Source of the DNA: Lentimicrobiaceae bacterium
GTDB lineage: Bacteria > Bacteroidota > Bacteroidia > Bacteroidales > F082
NCBI GenBank assembly: GCA_015061365.1
Contig: SUWS01000005.1
Coordinates: 1 to 64,000 of the forward strand
DNA length: 64,000 nt
Direction: 5' to 3'
Below the pieces are notes generated by a model. That model did not search any database, was not told the DNA's origin, and saw only the letters and a program-made list of their open reading frames with translations. How positions within the stretch are numbered: the first letter of the stretch is position 1; each line of letters opens with the position of its first letter. The translations under genes and the position numbers were made by a program. Below, piece after piece: positions 35,267 through 44,581 of this stretch.

Positions 35267-35317
35267 TTACTTGTCTTTGACTTGTCCTACCATGACTTTT
35301 TATTACGTGAACTAATT

Positions 35318-36505
35318 TCATGATAAGTTGCTTTCAATTTCTATTATCTTCTCGAAAACATCAATTCCCGTATCTATAATCTCGTCTTCAAACTCATATC
35401 TCGGACTGTGAAGCGGCTCGTGCTCCAATCCGCAGCCTAAACCAAAAAGGCATATCGGACATATATTCCCGAAACGTCCGAAATCTTCCGACCAAGGAAA
35501 AGGTTCCTTTATCTCATTGACGGATAGCTTCAATTCTCGGGCGGCTCGTCTGACGATTTCAGTGTTATCGCCTGAGTTCATCGTGGCAGCGAAATCTTCA
35601 TGTATACTGTGACGGAAGCTTAATCTATACTCTTTCGAGATATATTCACATAAACCTATAGTGCTTTTCGTCAGATTCTGTAACGCTTTGTCATCTTGAC
35701 TTCTAAGTGTCATCCAAATCTCGGCATGACCCGGAGTAACTCCGAATGTTTCTTCTCCGATAACGACACGAGTTATTGTGAGGATAGTGTGATGTTTATC
35801 TTTTTTAAGATTCTCGTATTTTCTATGGAAGGCGTCGAGTAGGGTGGTCACTACAATTTGAGGGTTGTTCCCTTTTTCTGGTTGCGATGCGTGAGATGTC
35901 TTGCCATCGAAGATTAGCTTCAAGCCAAGAGATGCTGAAGCGAAACAATCTTTCTTTACCACTATCTGATGTTTGGCGTAAGAAGGAAGATTATGCAAGG
36001 CGAAGGCGGTGTCAATTTTCAAGTCACGGAATAGAGGGTCGTTGATGACGGCTTTCGCACCTTCGCCGGTTTCTTCGGCCGGTTGGAATAGAAGAATGAC
36101 GTTTCCTTTTGCGGGACGTTGTTTTCCGAGACGCATTGCGAGTCCGCATAAAATAGTGGCGTGACCGTCGTGCCCGCAACGATGGGAATATTGAGCGTTG
36201 AGCTTTGAACTTTGACACTTCGTGCTGACTGCCGACAACTCAAAAACGTCTGTTGCCTGTTGTCCGTTGTCCGTTGACATTAAAGGAATGTTCAAGCCGT
36301 CGATGTCGGCACGCAACATGATATTCTTGCCATCTTCTACACCTTTATATATGGCGATGATTCCGTAACCGCCGACGTTTTTCAGATGAACATCAGGATT
36401 TGTCTTCTCCAAAAATCTGTTGATAATCTTGTTCGTCTCTTTTTCATTTCCCGATAGTTCGGCGTATTTAAATAATTTATGTCTTAGTGATTCAAGTATT
36501 TTCAT
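35318..36505 (-). CDS. M20 family metallo-amidohydrolase with a repeat insertion
   Basis: This 395-residue protein of the M20D family hydrolyses acyl-amino acids or similar amides with two metal ions. Metal-site motifs are intact: RADIDGL (about 65-71), CGHDGH (110-115) and PAEETGEGA (about 136-144). Between the first two, where relatives have about 16 residues, this one has about 33 (residues 75-107, STDNGQQATDVFELSAV and SKLNAQ among them), and that stretch is encoded by GTTGTCY and GARCTTT words. The reading frame stays open, and the insertion falls in the surface loop between metal motifs. The substrate is unknown. It is divergent from manA. Confidence 0.88.
   Translation of the reverse strand: MKILESLRHKLFKYAELSGNEKETNKIINRFLEKTNPDVHLKNVGGYGIIAIYKGVEDGKNIMLRADIDGLNIPLMSTDNGQQATDVFELSAVSTKCQSSKLNAQYSHRCGHDGHATILCGLAMRLGKQRPAKGNVILLFQPAEETGEGAKAVINDPLFRDLKIDTAFALHNLPSYAKHQIVVKKDCFASASLGLKLIFDGKTSHASQPEKGNNPQIVVTTLLDAFHRKYENLKKDKHHTILTITRVVIGEETFGVTPGHAEIWMTLRSQDDKALQNLTKSTIGLCEYISKEYRLSFRHSIHEDFAATMNSGDNTEIVRRAARELKLSVNEIKEPFPWSEDFGRFGNICPICLFGLGCGLEHEPLHSPRYEFEDEIIDTGIDVFEKIIEIESNLS
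36183..36290 (-). repeat. Word array inside the M20 coding sequence
   Basis: On the coding strand CAACGGACAACGGACAACAG (the GTTGTCY family complement) is followed after about 35 nt by AAAGTTCAAAGCTCAACGC (GARCTTT family complement). Both are intergenic words elsewhere in the window. Confidence 0.85.
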
Positions 36506-36557
36506 AATCCATACCTTATACTTTAAACCTTTAACCTTAAACCGATTTGAATTGGCC

Positions 36558-36565
36558 CAAAGGTA
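36558..36565 (-). promoter_or_regulatory. -7 box for the M20 hydrolase
   Basis: Minus-strand TACCTTTG, 53 nt upstream of the ATG. Confidence 0.5.
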
Positions 36566-36613
36566 AAAATATTTTTTTAAAGGAATAACTATTTACATGA
36601 AAAAGAAAAATCG

Positions 36614-36621
36614 TATCTTTG
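36614..36621 (+). promoter_or_regulatory. -7 box for manA; decides its start
   Basis: TATCTTTG covers an upstream in-frame TTG (36619), which therefore cannot be the start. The ATG at 36640 is chosen. Confidence 0.6.
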
Positions 36622-36639
36622 TGCCTCAAATTGACGTCA

Positions 36640-37629
36640 ATGAGTGTTTTATATCCTTTAAAATTTGCGCCCGCTTATTTTGAAAAAATATGGGGCGGTC
36701 AGCACGTTAAAACCATTCTACACCAAGACTTTGGTGATTTGATGAATTGCGGTGAGATGTGGCTTCTCTCTGGTCTTGAAGGTCAGAATAGTATCGTCTG
36801 TAACGGTGATTTCGCCGGTGATGAACTTAACGACTTGATAGAGACTTTTATGGGCGACCTTGTAGGTGAGGATGTTTTCAACAAATATGGTGAACGATTC
36901 CCTTTGCTGATTAAGATTATAGATCCCTTAGACAATCTTTCCATCCAGGTTCATCCTGATGATGAGCTTGCGCAAAAGATAGGCTTGTATAATGGCAAGA
37001 CGGAGATGTGGTATGTGATGAACGCCGAAAAAGGAGCAAAACTCGTTTCGGGTTTCAATAGAGACGTGACACCGAAAGAATTCGAAGAAGCTGTCGCAAA
37101 CAAAAGCGTTGAAGGTATGTTGAATTATGTAGATGTGCATAATGACGACGCTTTCTTTATTCCGGCAAGAAAGATTCATGCTCTCGGCGCAGGTTGTATG
37201 GTGGCTGAGATTCAACAGACAAGCGATACCTCATATCGTGTATACGACTGGGATAGAATAGACCGCTTCGGAATGAAAAGAGAACTGCACATCGATGAGG
37301 CTCTTGCGACAATCAACTTCAAGAAAGAAGACAGCGGTAAAGTAAGTTACGACAAGAAAACCAAAAACGCTACTGTAAGCTTAGTAAAATGTCCTTATTT
37401 TACGACGAACTTAATTAAGTTGGATACAAAGTCGGCTCTCGTTAAAGATTATTCAGAACTTGATTCTTTTGTGATATTGATGTGTACGGAAGGCTCGTTC
37501 ATCTTATCATACGAGAACGGAACGGAGGCGGTAAGGACGGGAGAATGCATCTTGATACCTAATGTAATTAATAAGGTCGAGATAATTTCCGATGGAGAAT
37601 GTAAATTATTAGAAGTATATATTGTATAA
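36640..37629 (+). CDS. manA: Class I mannose-6-phosphate isomerase
   Basis: This 329-residue zinc enzyme interconverts fructose-6-phosphate and mannose-6-phosphate, feeding GDP-mannose and fucose synthesis. It opens KFAPAYFEKIWGG as in the type I PMI family. Zinc ligands sit in QVHPDDELA (about 105-113), the KTEMWYVM Glu, and the later AEIQQTSDTSYRVYDWDR segment. The length of about 330 is that of the compact Bacteroidota form. It is followed by a separate envelope cluster with a 17-nt gap, so read-through is possible. Confidence 0.93.
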   Translation: MSVLYPLKFAPAYFEKIWGGQHVKTILHQDFGDLMNCGEMWLLSGLEGQNSIVCNGDFAGDELNDLIETFMGDLVGEDVFNKYGERFPLLIKIIDPLDNLSIQVHPDDELAQKIGLYNGKTEMWYVMNAEKGAKLVSGFNRDVTPKEFEEAVANKSVEGMLNYVDVHNDDAFFIPARKIHALGAGCMVAEIQQTSDTSYRVYDWDRIDRFGMKRELHIDEALATINFKKEDSGKVSYDKKTKNATVSLVKCPYFTTNLIKLDTKSALVKDYSELDSFVILMCTEGSFILSYENGTEAVRTGECILIPNVINKVEIISDGECKLLEVYIV

Positions 37630-37646
37630 CTAAATCAAATTAAATC

Positions 37647-38135
37647 ATGAAAAAGACATTAGTAATGTTGTTCTTAAGTGTTCTTTTCTTAGGAGCAAAG
37701 GCACAATCAGATTTGCCAAACGTATCATTGAAAAACTTAGATGGTGAAACTATCAACATCACAGAATTGAACAATGACGGAAAACCATTCGTAATGACAT
37801 TCTGGGCTACATGGTGCGCACCATGTGTTAAAGAACACAACGCATTGAGCGAGGTTTACCAAGATTGGCAAGACGAGACAGGCGTTAAAATCTTCGCAGT
37901 GACAATCGACGACTCACGTTCAACACCACGTATCAAACCTTTCGTTGAAGGTAAAGGCTGGGAATTCGATGTTTTGTTAGACGTTAACAAAGACTTGGCA
38001 AGAGCCATGAACGTAAGCAACCCTCCTCACACATTCTTGTTCGACGGTAACGGCAAAGTCGTTTATCAACACACAGGTTACTTTGACGGAGCTGAAGAAG
38101 AACTTTATGAAGAAATTTTGAAACTCGTTGAATAA
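37647..38135 (+). CDS. TlpA-like periplasmic thioredoxin
   Basis: This 162-residue exported thiol-disulfide protein has a signal peptide (1-19, ending GAKAQ) followed by an AhpC/TSA-Redoxin type thioredoxin fold, with the active site WATWCAPC (Cys-Ala-Pro-Cys) near residues 53-60 and the cis-proline segment NPPHTFLF near 132. It probably reduces or isomerises disulfides or supports cytochrome assembly. It lies 18 nt before the outer-membrane barrel gene, and downstream is an Omp28-type protein with its own CxxC, so the cluster may handle thiols of envelope proteins. Confidence 0.9.
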   Translation: MKKTLVMLFLSVLFLGAKAQSDLPNVSLKNLDGETINITELNNDGKPFVMTFWATWCAPCVKEHNALSEVYQDWQDETGVKIFAVTIDDSRSTPRIKPFVEGKGWEFDVLLDVNKDLARAMNVSNPPHTFLFDGNGKVVYQHTGYFDGAEEELYEEILKLVE

Positions 38136-38153
38136 TAAATGATCATTCTCACA

Positions 38154-39905
38154 ATGAAAAGATTTTTATTATCGTTGGCATTAGTGTTATGTGCCACAGG
38201 ATTGTTCGCCCAGATAGAAAACGCACAAGTTAACGGTAGTTTTCAAATTGACGGACAATATTACCAGGTGGATGAAGGAATCGGCATCACTGAAGAATAT
38301 ATTATCTCGGAGAATGTTCCTCAGTTTGGTATTAATGGATTTGGTAAGATTAATTATTCATTAGGTAATTTCACCGCCGGACTTCGTTATGAAGCTTATC
38401 TTCCTCCGATGTCAGGTTTCGACAAAAGATTACAAGGCGTTGGTTTGGCTAACTATTATGCATCTTACGACAACGGAACAATCAGTGTTACACTCGGTGA
38501 CATCTACGACCAATTCGGAAATGGCTTTATCTTCAGAACATACGAAGAATGGTCACTCGGTTTCGACAACTCACTCCGCGGTATGAGAGTCATTTATCGT
38601 CCTACAGAGGGTGTCACTTTGAAGGCTGTTTACGGTAAACAAAGATACTATTGGTCATCATACGCAGCCACAGAAAGCAGGGGCGTGGTTCGCGGTATCG
38701 ACGGAGAATGGGATTTGAATCAAAGCATCTCAGCAATGAACGACTCTAAGTTCAGAGCATCTCTCGGTGGTAGCTTCGTAAGCAAATATCAAAAGAACTC
38801 TAACCCGACATATACTATTCCTGAGAATGTCGGCGCTTTTGACGGACGCATTAACTTAGGTTACGGACGCTTCGGATTCACAACAGAATATGCATACAAA
38901 ATCAACGACCCTTCAGCGTTCAATAACTATACTTATCATGAAGGTCAGGCTTTCTTGTCATCTTTGTCATATTCACAAAAAGGTTTTGGTGTTATCTTGC
39001 AAGTGAAACGTGTTGATAACATGAGCTTTAAGTCAGATTATCAAGGGACAAAGAATGATTTAGATATCAACTTCATTCCTCCAATCAACTACACTCATAC
39101 ACACAGCCTTCCAGCAATTTATACATACGCTACACAACCTCTCGGTGAAATGGCTATGCAGTTACAAGTGAATTACACTATCCCTAAGAAAACCATCATC
39201 GGCGGTAAATACGGAACAAAGATCACTCTCGACTTCAGCCAAGTCAATGATATCAAGAGAAATTACATCCTCGAACCAGGTCAGGAAGCTCCTACACATA
39301 TCGCTGGTTATGACGGAACTCTCGGTTACACTTCACCATTCTTCGCTGTTGGCGACCGTAAATTCTTCCACGACTTCAATATAGAAATTGAAAGACGCCT
39401 CAGTAAGAAATGGAAACTCATAGCACAATACATCAATTTGTATTATGATATGGAGACCATTGAGAACCACCCAGGTGCAGAAGTCGTTAAGGCTAATATC
39501 GGCTTTATTGATTTATCATATAGAATCACCAACAAACAAAGCATCCGCATGGAATTGCAACATCTTTGGGATAATATAACAGCTGGTAATTGTGAGAAAT
39601 ATCAGGAAGAGATAGACAATCATCCTGATAACTTCAAGAAAAGAGGTAACTGGGCAGCTGCCTTGGTTGAATATTCTATCGGAGCAAAATGGTTCGTTTC
39701 TGTTGGCGACAAATGGAATTACGGTAATCCAATAGCAGAAAATCGTGATCACTATTATTCAGCATCGGTAGGTTATATTAAAGAATCAACAAGAATAACC
39801 TTGACAGGAGGTCGTCAGAATGAAGGTATGGTTTGTGTTGGTGGCGTTTGTCGTGTTGTTCCTGCATCAAGCGGTGTCTCATTATCTATTACAACAACAT
39901 TCTAA
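38154..39905 (+). CDS. Outer-membrane beta-barrel protein (DUF6029-like)
   Basis: This product of 583 residues has a signal peptide (MKRFLLSLALVLCATGLFAQ) and a long run of alternating strands with many aromatic end residues (YRPTEGVTLKAVYGKQRYYW, GRFGFTTEYAYKI), ending SGVSLSITTTF with a terminal Phe, as in barrel proteins. The pattern fits the DUF6029 family of Bacteroidota. The start at 38154 matches the signal peptide; an earlier Met at 38139 has no supporting feature. It lies between a thioredoxin gene and an Omp28-type lipoprotein, likely one operon. The function is not known. Confidence 0.8.
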   Translation: MKRFLLSLALVLCATGLFAQIENAQVNGSFQIDGQYYQVDEGIGITEEYIISENVPQFGINGFGKINYSLGNFTAGLRYEAYLPPMSGFDKRLQGVGLANYYASYDNGTISVTLGDIYDQFGNGFIFRTYEEWSLGFDNSLRGMRVIYRPTEGVTLKAVYGKQRYYWSSYAATESRGVVRGIDGEWDLNQSISAMNDSKFRASLGGSFVSKYQKNSNPTYTIPENVGAFDGRINLGYGRFGFTTEYAYKINDPSAFNNYTYHEGQAFLSSLSYSQKGFGVILQVKRVDNMSFKSDYQGTKNDLDINFIPPINYTHTHSLPAIYTYATQPLGEMAMQLQVNYTIPKKTIIGGKYGTKITLDFSQVNDIKRNYILEPGQEAPTHIAGYDGTLGYTSPFFAVGDRKFFHDFNIEIERRLSKKWKLIAQYINLYYDMETIENHPGAEVVKANIGFIDLSYRITNKQSIRMELQHLWDNITAGNCEKYQEEIDNHPDNFKKRGNWAAALVEYSIGAKWFVSVGDKWNYGNPIAENRDHYYSASVGYIKESTRITLTGGRQNEGMVCVGGVCRVVPASSGVSLSITTTF

Positions 39906-39916
39906 AAACTATCAAG

Positions 39917-40759
39917 ATGAGAAAAATATTAAGTATATTGGCAGTTCCATTCTTTATGTTAGGAATGGCTGCTTGTGATAAAATAGAAGAAAATGACTAT
40001 ATCAAAGAAGTTGATAACGTGCAGAGCGGTAGTGTTCCTAAGTATATCCTTTTAGAGGACTATACAGGTGTAAGATGCGTTAATTGTCCTCAAGCTGGCC
40101 AAATAGCATTGGATCTTCAACATCAATATGACCATAAGGTTATAGTTCTTGGAGTTCATGCTGGATCTTTATCATCTGTTCCTCCAAATGGACCTTTCCA
40201 GGATTTTACAACAGAAGAAGGTACTGAATGGTATAACACATTTGAGTTGGTAGGTAACCCAATAGGAACAATAAATCGTAAACTCAATGGTTCAACCTAT
40301 GGATTCGATTCTTCAAAATGGACCGAGTCTGTTATCAATACCCTTCAAGAAGAAGCAGTAGTAGAGATGTCTTCAATGGTTAATTATAATGATGCGACCC
40401 GTAGTCTTGAAGTAAACGTTTTCTCAAAGTTCTTAGAAGAAAAGATTGATACAACATTTAATCTTACTGTTTGTATAATGGAAGATAGTATTGTTGGTAT
40501 GCAGGTTACATCTCAAGGAAATAATCCTAATTACGTCCATCGTCATGTATTCCGTGAGACAATGAATGGCGCATGGGGTGAATCTCTTAATGGAACGGTT
40601 GATAATCCTACCGTTATAGCCCCAAAAGAGATGTTTGTTAAATCTTATACAACAACATTGAACGAAGCTTATAACGCAGACCAATGTTATATCATCGCTT
40701 ACGTTTCTAACTCAAATACTAAAGAAATTCTTCAAGTAGTTGAGAAGAAGATAAAGTAA
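39917..40759 (+). CDS. Omp28-related lipoprotein with a CxxC thioredoxin-like start
   Basis: This product of 280 residues has a lipoprotein signal ending GMAAC (Cys19-20 area). The mature part begins YILLEDYTGVRCVNCPQAGQ: the C-V-N-C pair sits where thioredoxin-like proteins have their active site, as in the Omp28-related family. The gene is 11 nt downstream of the barrel gene. Together with the TlpA-like protein it may form a redox-active envelope set. ATG at 39917 is chosen for the signal peptide; the upstream open frame overlaps the barrel gene. A word array and a strong terminator follow. Confidence 0.85.
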   Translation: MRKILSILAVPFFMLGMAACDKIEENDYIKEVDNVQSGSVPKYILLEDYTGVRCVNCPQAGQIALDLQHQYDHKVIVLGVHAGSLSSVPPNGPFQDFTTEEGTEWYNTFELVGNPIGTINRKLNGSTYGFDSSKWTESVINTLQEEAVVEMSSMVNYNDATRSLEVNVFSKFLEEKIDTTFNLTVCIMEDSIVGMQVTSQGNNPNYVHRHVFRETMNGAWGESLNGTVDNPTVIAPKEMFVKSYTTTLNEAYNADQCYIIAYVSNSNTKEILQVVEKKIK

Positions 40760-40792
40760 TTAACAGTTAACAATTAACAGTTAACAGTTATT
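40757..40792 (+). repeat. ACARTTA array after the Omp28 gene
   Basis: TAATTAACAGTTAACAATT and further units start in the stop codon and lead into the terminator. Confidence 0.8.
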
Positions 40793-40829
40793 AAAAAAGT
40801 CGCGGAGAAATTTTCTCTGCGACTTTTTC
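40793..40829 (+). terminator. Rho-independent terminator of the envelope cluster
   Basis: AAAGTCGCGGAGAAA pairs with TTTCTCTGCGACTTT, ending in a T run. Confidence 0.9.
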
Positions 40830-40843
40830 AATTTAAACCTTAA

Positions 40844-40889
40844 GAGGATTTCTATAAATTGCTTTGTGAGTGATTTATAGAAGTCTCTG
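40844..40889. repeat. Hairpin repeat H1, copy 3
   Basis: GGATTTCTATAAATT and ATTTATAGAAGTC flank GCTTTGTGAGTG. This copy has the most complete palindrome; arms match over about 12 bp. Confidence 0.75.
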
Positions 40890-41035
40890 TACTTAAAGAG
40901 TTATCATTTCTCCATAGATATGATTTCAACAAACTTCATATTTTTGTCAACATTACCTAAATATTTTTTTAAAATAAGAGGAATAACTTATTGATTACAA
41001 TTGATTTGAATTTTGACACGATTAAAGTCTATTGG

Positions 41036-41146
41036 TTTTGAACTTTGAACTAAGGCTGTTGAACTTTGAACTAAGGCTGTTGAACTAAAGCTTTTGAACT
41101 TTAGTTCAAGGTTCAAAGTTCAAAGCTCAAAGCTCAAAGTTCAAAC
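41036..41146. repeat. GARCTTT/GAACTAAGGCTGTT array with inverted halves
   Basis: Plus-strand GAACTTTGAACTAAGGCTGT units (twice) turn at GAACTTTAGTTC into the complementary CAAAGTTCAAAGCTCAAAGC. The right half reads GAACTTTGAGCTTTG in the sense of the gingipain-type gene. Confidence 0.85.
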
Positions 41147-41152
41147 CAAAAA

Positions 41153-44100
41153 TTATTCAACAACAATCTTCTTTGTTACATTATATTCTTCGTTGCTGAT
41201 ATTGATGAAATAGATTCCAGGATTGTATTCTGAAACATTGATTTCTATTTCATTTGTTGCGGACGTGGCAAGCCGCGTTCCTACTAACATTCCAAGTGTG
41301 TTGTATATCTTGACTGTTGCATGTTGTCCGTCGGATGTTGACACTTTCACAAAGTCTTTAGCCGGGTTAGGATAGATTGTAATATCCTTTTCTTCAACAG
41401 TTTCAACATCAACAATCACAGCCGTCGGTGGAAACTTGATGTTATCTACCCAGGCGCAGTCTTGACCGTCTTCAGCATAAACGTCTTTGCTATACGTCCA
41501 TTCTAATGTGCGCAATCCTTCTGTCAATATGAATGATTCTTCCGACCAATTGTCTTCTCCAGACCATTTGTCTTTCTCCTGTCCATCGATATAGAATTTC
41601 AAGAAGTCGTAGCCTGATTCTGATGAAACCTTCTTATAGAAACTAAATTCCGACTGAGCTTTGACATCGATAGTTATTTTTAATGTCGTAGAAGTCTGGT
41701 CGCCGATAGCACCCGATTTTGCACAATATTGACCTTCGTAGGCTTCACCTGTTGCAATCTCCCAGTTCGGATTACCGTCAAATTCCCAGTTGAATTTCGA
41801 GAAGTCGCCGCTTTCGAAGTCTTCTGTCACGTTTCCTACAATAATGGCGTAACTTCCGTTAACTGAATATCTGCCTGAAGATACGGTGAATGGCATTTCG
41901 TAAGCATAGCCTAATGCGGCGTTTTCTGAGACCGTCAATGTCACTTCAATGTCAGTTTCTTCACCGGCATCTAAGGAAGGAATGTTAAACTGACTTTGAT
42001 TCATACTTATCTCTTCTGGTAGTAAGATAGAGAAATTGATGTTGCTTGCCGAACTTCCGCCTTTGTTAATAATGGTGAATTCAACTGTTTCGCTGTCGCC
42101 TGGATTAAGTTCCAATCCATTAGGTTTCATTATTTCAAATTCCGGAGCGAAAATGTTTACGTTGAATTTGCTTTCCCAAATGTCGGTGCCATCGGTGCAA
42201 CTTACGAAGAATCTGACGTTACTATTGTTAGGAACGCTGTCGCATACGGTGAAAGCGAAGGCGTCTTCTAAGGTAATATCAGAGTTTGCCGAGACGTTTC
42301 CTACATTGTAATTAGGACTTGTAATATTGATATAATTGGTTTTGTCGCATGTCAAAGTAGCTGTGACATTTGAAGCGTTGACACTACCAATGTTCTTTAA
42401 GACCACGTCGAAAGAAGAAGATTCGTTGTATTCTATTATGCCGTTAGCGTCGTTGACGGTATATTCTTCATAGACTACGTATGCGCTGTTGTTAGGTACA
42501 GCTGTCACGTCTAAAACTACAGGGAAAGCGTTGAGCCCCGTAATGTATAGTTTCATGTCGCCAGTAGCTGCGAGACCGCCTTCGAAGTTAACTTCTGCAA
42601 CCCCGTTTTCGTCAGTTATCGCAAAGCCTATGCGTTCATCATCGAACACATAGCTACAATAAAATCCTTTTTGCGGATTTCCATTTTCGTCTTTTACTAC
42701 TATTTCTGTCGACTGACATCCGATGAACAGTTGCGCATCATATTCTATATTAGCATCAAAAGGCTCGTCTAACCATGGGCGTATCGCCACGTCACCAAGA
42801 ATGTTGATGTCGTAGAAGTTCCATCTGAGCGCGCCTTCTTCCCATTGTCCAGGGGCGTTGACAAAAGGAGCGGTCTGGCATTTACTTTCTGAGAGATGCA
42901 TTCCGAGGAACGGGATACGCTCGTGATATTGAGCGTCGGTCATCTCGCGATGTAGGTGAGGTGCCGGCCCTTCTGTCTGTCCTTCGTTAAACCATCCGTA
43001 ACGTGAGTTGCCGATAGCAGCGACGGCGAAGTTCTGAATCGTGATCATCCTCTCCATGATGCAGTCGTCGTCGAAAGAACCGCAGACACAACCATGTGAG
43101 TGGAAGAATGTATAGTTATGATCGATACCGTTGGCTCCGCTGAAATTAGCGTCAGTGATATCGCTGTTATACCATTCGGCTACGGTATTGGTGTTGGCGT
43201 GACCTACATGATGTACGTATTGTGTGCCATTGTTGATGGTGTTTTTCAATTGTGTAGGACCCCATGTTCCGTCTTCAGCATAATGACGTGTGAAGTTGTA
43301 ATCTTCAGGGATGCCTATAGTGGTGTATCCGTTGTCGTTGTGTTCGCCGATGAGGAGTTCCATATAGTCGCTGCCCCAGGTCTCAGGATTGTCGTATAGC
43401 CATTCGCCGGCGAGTGTGACATCACGGAATTCGCCGAGAACAGGCTCACGTTGATATTTCAAAGTCTTGTTGATGATATTAGCTTGTTTGGTGGCGTTGT
43501 TGAACGACATACGAGCGATGCCTATCTCAGGGAGAAGGTCGTCTTCACCAATCTCGCCCCAACGGTTGTTGCCGTTGTCGTTCCATGTGCCGTCTAAAGC
43601 GGAGAAATAAAGGTCGGCAGGAATGCCGTTGTCTTCATAGACGGAACTCGATTGTACGTGACAATATAATCCGCGGTAAGGTACTATGTTGACGTCGCCG
43701 CCGAGAAGCACCATGATAATGCCGTTGTCGCTATATTCCTTGATGATATAGTTACGTATCTTTTCCTGGTTGTCGATGCCTTCCGATGAAGCATAGATGT
43801 CGTTGAGTGTGGCTATTCTGTTACGTACGCCAATGCTGTTGTAATATTCACAGTATTCGGCGAAGCCTTCAACATATTCATCGCCTGTGATGATAAGCAT
43901 ATCGTAAGCTGCAATATTTCTGCCTCTTGTCTTGTATGATTCTATCATCTCTGGATTGTCGGCTAAAGATGCGACCTTGCTGTTGATATATGGCGTGTTC
44001 CAGATCATGGATGAATTGTCTTTCTTGGCGGAAGCGAGTTCGATGCGGACTGTCGCTGTCTTGGCATATCTTACTTTTCCTGAAGATGGTTCATATTGAA

Positions 44101-44542
44101 CTGGAGAAAAAGATGTGAAAGCAAAAGCGTGACCGTTAAGATAATGTGTACTTAATTCGCCATGACATTTGGAAGGATACACATTTTTTGACGAGTATAC
44201 ATCTTCATTTTTTGCAAAGGATTTACGCTCTGGTTTTGAATAAGGAAGAGAAGCTTGATAAGGATACAGCTGCGACTTTACATTAATCTCTTCAAAATCG
44301 GAAAGAATGACTTCAACCGATTCAGCCTCCGATCCAAAAGGAAGCAACAGACTCACCGACTTGTAAGGCAATGTAGGGTTACCTGTGACGGCAGTCTGCA
44401 TACAATTCTCAAACTGAACCTGATTGTAAGATTGAATCTCTGTTACGACAGGATTCTCAAAATGATAAGTCTGTTCAACGATTTGTGCTGAAACAAAGAG
44501 ACTTAACATCAATACTAATAGTAATAGGCTTAACTTTTTCAT
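41153..44542 (-). CDS. Gingipain-type C25 cysteine protease, T9SS-secreted
   Basis: This product of about 1130 residues is a large secreted protease. A signal peptide (MKKLSLLLLVLMLSLFVSAQ) is followed by a propeptide-like region, then the C25 catalytic domain (about 205-590): MLIITGDEYVEGF opens it, the catalytic His is in YVHHVGHANTN and the Cys in SHGCVCGSFDD. Ig-like and CARDB-like beta domains follow (about 640-890), then a jelly-roll segment and a T9SS sorting domain (IYPNPAKDFVKVS ... GIYFINIS). Gingipain-type cleavage after Arg or Lys is possible but cannot be inferred. ATG at 44542 starts the signal; upstream codons are excluded. It has its own promoter and array. Confidence 0.9.
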   Translation of the reverse strand: MKKLSLLLLVLMLSLFVSAQIVEQTYHFENPVVTEIQSYNQVQFENCMQTAVTGNPTLPYKSVSLLLPFGSEAESVEVILSDFEEINVKSQLYPYQASLPYSKPERKSFAKNEDVYSSKNVYPSKCHGELSTHYLNGHAFAFTSFSPVQYEPSSGKVRYAKTATVRIELASAKKDNSSMIWNTPYINSKVASLADNPEMIESYKTRGRNIAAYDMLIITGDEYVEGFAEYCEYYNSIGVRNRIATLNDIYASSEGIDNQEKIRNYIIKEYSDNGIIMVLLGGDVNIVPYRGLYCHVQSSSVYEDNGIPADLYFSALDGTWNDNGNNRWGEIGEDDLLPEIGIARMSFNNATKQANIINKTLKYQREPVLGEFRDVTLAGEWLYDNPETWGSDYMELLIGEHNDNGYTTIGIPEDYNFTRHYAEDGTWGPTQLKNTINNGTQYVHHVGHANTNTVAEWYNSDITDANFSGANGIDHNYTFFHSHGCVCGSFDDDCIMERMITIQNFAVAAIGNSRYGWFNEGQTEGPAPHLHREMTDAQYHERIPFLGMHLSESKCQTAPFVNAPGQWEEGALRWNFYDINILGDVAIRPWLDEPFDANIEYDAQLFIGCQSTEIVVKDENGNPQKGFYCSYVFDDERIGFAITDENGVAEVNFEGGLAATGDMKLYITGLNAFPVVLDVTAVPNNSAYVVYEEYTVNDANGIIEYNESSSFDVVLKNIGSVNASNVTATLTCDKTNYINITSPNYNVGNVSANSDITLEDAFAFTVCDSVPNNSNVRFFVSCTDGTDIWESKFNVNIFAPEFEIMKPNGLELNPGDSETVEFTIINKGGSSASNINFSILLPEEISMNQSQFNIPSLDAGEETDIEVTLTVSENAALGYAYEMPFTVSSGRYSVNGSYAIIVGNVTEDFESGDFSKFNWEFDGNPNWEIATGEAYEGQYCAKSGAIGDQTSTTLKITIDVKAQSEFSFYKKVSSESGYDFLKFYIDGQEKDKWSGEDNWSEESFILTEGLRTLEWTYSKDVYAEDGQDCAWVDNIKFPPTAVIVDVETVEEKDITIYPNPAKDFVKVSTSDGQHATVKIYNTLGMLVGTRLATSATNEIEINVSEYNPGIYFINISNEEYNVTKKIVVE

Positions 44543-44581
44543 AAAACTATATTTAACAATAATGTCATAAAATTTATTTGC

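Larger units (their letters stand above)
40830..41152. other. Gene-free junction (about 320 bp)
   Basis: It holds the H1 hairpin copy (40844-40889), an AT-rich stretch without recognisable signals (40890-41035) and a GARCTTT array (41036-41146). No ORF or RNA is supported. Confidence 0.6.
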
